This document shows, piece after piece, positions 34,601-36,570 of a stretch of 36,570 nucleotides of DNA; the stretch's first letter is position 1, and each line of letters opens with the position of its first letter. The position numbers and the translations under genes are program-made. The stretch is taken from assembly GCF_001434275.1 (NCBI RefSeq), contig NZ_AZEZ01000093.1, positions 1 through 36,570 on the forward strand, written 5' to 3'. The notes beneath the pieces are model-generated. The model worked only from the letters and a program-made list of their open reading frames with translations. It was not told the origin of the DNA and searched no databases. Source of the DNA: Companilactobacillus mindensis DSM 14500 (GTDB lineage Bacteria; Bacillota; Bacilli; Lactobacillales; Lactobacillaceae).

Positions 34601-36570
34601 ATTACTTATGTACAACCAATTAATATCACTGTTGCAAATGTGTCAGAGGTAACCATCAAAGCTAAAACGGTTAATACGGGGACAAAACCAGCTGATATTA
34701 AAACTAAACTTAATTTTCTTGGCGGTCCTGCTGACATTGCTATTAAATACCAGCCAAAGGGTTCTATACCTACTACGTTAGATGATGTAACTGGAACACT
34801 TCAATTTGGAACAACTTATTATGACAAAGATGCCTATGATAAGGGTGACAAAAAAGTAGTAGATGTATTAGATGCAGATGGCAACTTTAATAAAGCTGGT
34901 TCATTCTACCGAGCAGTAACAATCCCATTGAAGAATAATTATGCTTCTTCATATAATTTCAATGTCAATAATCAATATGTTAGCGTCAATACAGCAAATG
35001 ACACCGTAACTTATCTTCAAGAAGTTGACGTGGTTGCACAACAAGGTAAAGGGGATGCCCCAGATAAACATACTTATACTGGAGTTCCTATTACAGATTT
35101 AAATACGGCATCTGATTATACTTTGACCAATAATGACGGTACTGTAAATCTTTCTAGTGGTGTAACTGGTGTAACTTTTGGAACTAATTATTATCCTACA
35201 GCTCAAGATGCTGTGGACGGTACTAATGAAATTGCCAATGCAGATACCAATGGCGATTTCGATGATGCCGGTGACTATTATAGAACGGTTACTTTCACGG
35301 TAAATCCTGATGATGCTGGTAAATATGAGTTCACTGATGAATTTAATGGTGTGAAACCAGTCGTTACTACGGCAAATGATGTGACAACGGTTACGTATGT
35401 ACAACATATTCACGTTGATAAAAATGTTGCCACAGCAACGATTGCTCATGAAAAAGTTGTAGCTGATTCTAATACCGCAGATGTACCACAACCAGATCCA
35501 ACTGTGAATACTTTGCTTGATAAGAATATTCAAGCTGATACTCAAAAGGGCCACACGATTGTTACAAATGATGGTAAAGATGTTACAGCTGATAATTCAC
35601 AATACTATGACAGTACTGAAAATTACAATCCAGACAACACAAGTAAATATGTTGTAAATGGTAAATTTACTAAAGCTGGTACGTATTATCGTCGAATTAC
35701 CTTTAATTTGATTCCTGGTGTTTCAGCAGCTGATGATTTTGAAGGAAATGATGTTGTTTTAGTCAGCAAGACTGACAATAGTGTTACTTATCTTCAAGCA
35801 GTCGATGTCGAATTTAACAAAGCTGTTGCCAACATTGTTGGTACTTCAGCAACGGTTGGTCAATCAGTAACAGATCCTAGTTTGAGTACTAATGAAACCA
35901 GTGATATTAAAAATAGTGTTGGCTCAATTGTAAGTTCCATCAGTTATGGTGATTCTTATTATAAGAATGCAACTGACTTTAAGAATGGAGTTGCCCCAAT
36001 CGGAAAGACTTTCGCTTCGGTCGGAGATGTCTATCGAGTTATTACCTTCAAGTTGAAAGCTAATGCATTAGATGGAAATACTTTGGACGATACAGTTCAT
36101 ACAGATCCAATAAATAATGATGATGGCACTGTCAGTGTCAGTTATGCTCAAAAGGTAACAGTTGCTCCAGCATCATCTAAGGCTAATATTGCCGGTACAA
36201 CGACAACAATAAGTAATATTATGGCTGGATCTAGTGTTAAAGATGAACAAGGCAAGGAATCAAACGATGTCAGTGGTATAACTTCAGATGGTACTCCGGG
36301 CTCATTGAAAGATGGCGATGTCCAATTCGGAACAGAATATTACGATACGACAGATTCTAATAATACATTTACAGATGTTTTGAATGGAGCATCAACGATC
36401 AAAGCAACGGACGGAGTAGTTTCTGGCGACAAATATGTCAAACCCGGAACATATTACCGTACAGTGACCGTGCCACTTCAAGAAGACGCAAGTTTAGCCA
36501 ATAGTTTTGATCCCGATACTGCAAAGCTAAGTTCAGATGGTAAATCTGTTACATACGTTCAAACAATTAC
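31667..36570 (+). CDS. Very large repetitive secreted surface protein, 3' end outside the window
   Basis: Open without a stop from ATG 31667 to the window edge, over 1630 residues. A signal peptide is clear (KKNIKYIGSAVAVALLAAG, cleavage near IVEA-GNN). A unique N-terminal domain of about 190 residues follows, then tandem repeats of about 115-145 residues. Each repeat has FGTDYY, then a hinge (DANGNFTKSG), GTYYRTVTFTL and VTYVQ before a strand such as DVDKNVATATI. Eleven YYR-type motifs are seen, near 32567, 33001, 33395, 33770, 34128, 34492, 34900, 35270, 35680, 36030 and 36450. The repeats are well diverged and acidic, with almost no cysteine. It is probably an adhesin or S-layer-associated stalk. 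The anchor type lies beyond the window. I do not recognise a named family. Confidence 0.8.
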   Translation, partial: MKKNIKYIGSAVAVALLAAGAPVVVPMLMPVTIVEAGNNYNPPADPYTYFSAFKKQWADQYVSNNKAIVAVLEGKIGWLGNGNLGSGYSYFDPDHPDYFKDFQDDPDVAKLKSFSDPYTTQDSNLNYYYRDVLGSITVYDGNGKQILLRNNADYNAAIDNFNNDKIDYPLTLRVRLVTNEDDKDYSPHTLDDPKIVADPSLTDFSFTVSKSEFNVTSDPAVSVVGTPVANINSGNDSLSIVDKYTTDGGASKTRTPIYGQSLFSSESAAIAYSEKSDFSPATTNGGDVSDAVSSGKVAKAGTYYQTVSYKVDNGDDAAITAMINKSDDKNTKKPVDPYDTRINKVKKVEGTNYSFNYSTKMLTIARPVTVTDNATPVLNPISVTVGSSSKSDKLTDTTAEYLQDNLGNKLDTTGVSFDSDYYSNSSATDKVTDLIDANGNFTKSGVYYRKVTFTLPDGEVGNLKFSPEPNGKGTNTVTFTQEIDVQDEANTKIATATANIGDKTSVSTATDGNDITGKDGKSLLVKSDSNPNGVSFGTDYYKVSPTDANKQAILNDPAKVGQTTADVVKDGVFNKAGTYLRTITFYLTQQDIANNTFNGDDPNVKVSKANSTVTYVQTIIINANDITPTINDVHTTIGTSVTDSGLHDPSTVEFPSGDDSLLDKTKGDNNSGISFGNTYYDDSTLNNTTNDISTTNKLTTAKTYHRLVTFYLTKTAYDQSQFKGSYTHSDQDNSVSYVQDVIVDPSAKTATFGNHDLEVPYNTATNSSTLTGTSDYTLADDDGSTGSIEYSGASLDGKYYASEADAKAGTNDLTVANLTDSTYYRVITIKVKSGDGYLYSYPGASSVDAEKDEVQYIQKISVDKEIATVNVSSGNIVSGNTLSKIESGTNEITDSSGKTISTGVVGTNYYDNMTDAINNSSDTSSRIITDGTNKRVTGPEGPIYRTITFTLNSGSNYTLQFADSSLKEGTDYKIDGDTITYVQPINITVANVSEVTIKAKTVNTGTKPADIKTKLNFLGGPADIAIKYQPKGSIPTTLDDVTGTLQFGTTYYDKDAYDKGDKKVVDVLDADGNFNKAGSFYRAVTIPLKNNYASSYNFNVNNQYVSVNTANDTVTYLQEVDVVAQQGKGDAPDKHTYTGVPITDLNTASDYTLTNNDGTVNLSSGVTGVTFGTNYYPTAQDAVDGTNEIANADTNGDFDDAGDYYRTVTFTVNPDDAGKYEFTDEFNGVKPVVTTANDVTTVTYVQHIHVDKNVATATIAHEKVVADSNTADVPQPDPTVNTLLDKNIQADTQKGHTIVTNDGKDVTADNSQYYDSTENYNPDNTSKYVVNGKFTKAGTYYRRITFNLIPGVSAADDFEGNDVVLVSKTDNSVTYLQAVDVEFNKAVANIVGTSATVGQSVTDPSLSTNETSDIKNSVGSIVSSISYGDSYYKNATDFKNGVAPIGKTFASVGDVYRVITFKLKANALDGNTLDDTVHTDPINNDDGTVSVSYAQKVTVAPASSKANIAGTTTTISNIMAGSSVKDEQGKESNDVSGITSDGTPGSLKDGDVQFGTEYYDTTDSNNTFTDVLNGASTIKATDGVVSGDKYVKPGTYYRTVTVPLQEDASLANSFDPDTAKLSSDGKSVTYVQTI

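Noticed and set aside
35099-35554. 151-codon minus-strand frame
   Set aside because: It is a shadow of the repetitive surface protein, isoleucine- and serine-rich with no ribosome site or domain.

Overview
The window looks like the chromosome of a low-GC Gram-positive lactic acid bacterium (Lactobacillaceae). Evidence is the AGGAGG-type ribosome sites, the AT-rich intergenic DNA, the GuaA, CoaA and HelD proteins, an XrtG exosortase locus with Firmicu-CTERM substrates, and a WxL-type surface protein. Companilactobacillus or a close relative is my best guess, but that is inference and no database was searched.

Layout. (1) 1-1516: a structured leader and a split ThrE-type threonine/serine exporter. 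(2) 1573-5172: a metal and redox stress operon of P1B ATPase, HMA protein, Dps-like ferritin and FNR/FLP-type regulator. It is preceded by a perfect FNR-type box placed as in a class II activated promoter. (3) 5196-6085: tandem and inverted copies of a ~170 bp structured repeat. (4) 6259-11612: an exosortase G locus with two Firmicu-CTERM substrates, XrtG, a glycosyltransferase broken by one nonsense codon, a PTPS-like protein without a standard start codon, and a GT-C-like membrane protein. (5) 11628-15825: an FNT channel and a HelD helicase, with three more repeat copies at gene ends. (6) 15837-19740: GPP34-like and SGNH proteins on the minus strand, then coaA and guaA. (7) 19740-24620: a probable integrated segment downstream of guaA with a TnpB relic, a frameshifted type IIG restriction-modification gene, a frameshifted zinc-ribbon membrane protein and a GIY-YIG protein. 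(8) 24619-24837: a predicted minus-strand small RNA. (9) 24988-31295: serine hydrolase, DMT transporter, large lectin/WxL surface protein and a DHFR-like reductase. (10) 31667-end: a very large repetitive secreted protein that runs off the window.

Main new observations. First, a predicted ~180 nt minus-strand sRNA has three perfect hairpins with UCCC or CCCC loops, more C-rich linkers and an intrinsic terminator. It sits behind an exact TTTAAG-N5-TTTAAG direct repeat, the known binding pattern of streptococcal CiaR, so it resembles the CiaR-controlled csRNAs in a non-streptococcal genome. Second, a ~170 bp repeat family has stems that covary between copies, and most copies start 11-24 bp after a stop codon in the direction of the gene. 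Third, the FNR-like regulator (recognition helix ETISR, two spaced cysteines) closes an operon whose promoter carries the matching TTGAT-N4-ATCAA box. Fourth, several genes are broken, and the three point lesions are all consistent with G:C to A:T changes.
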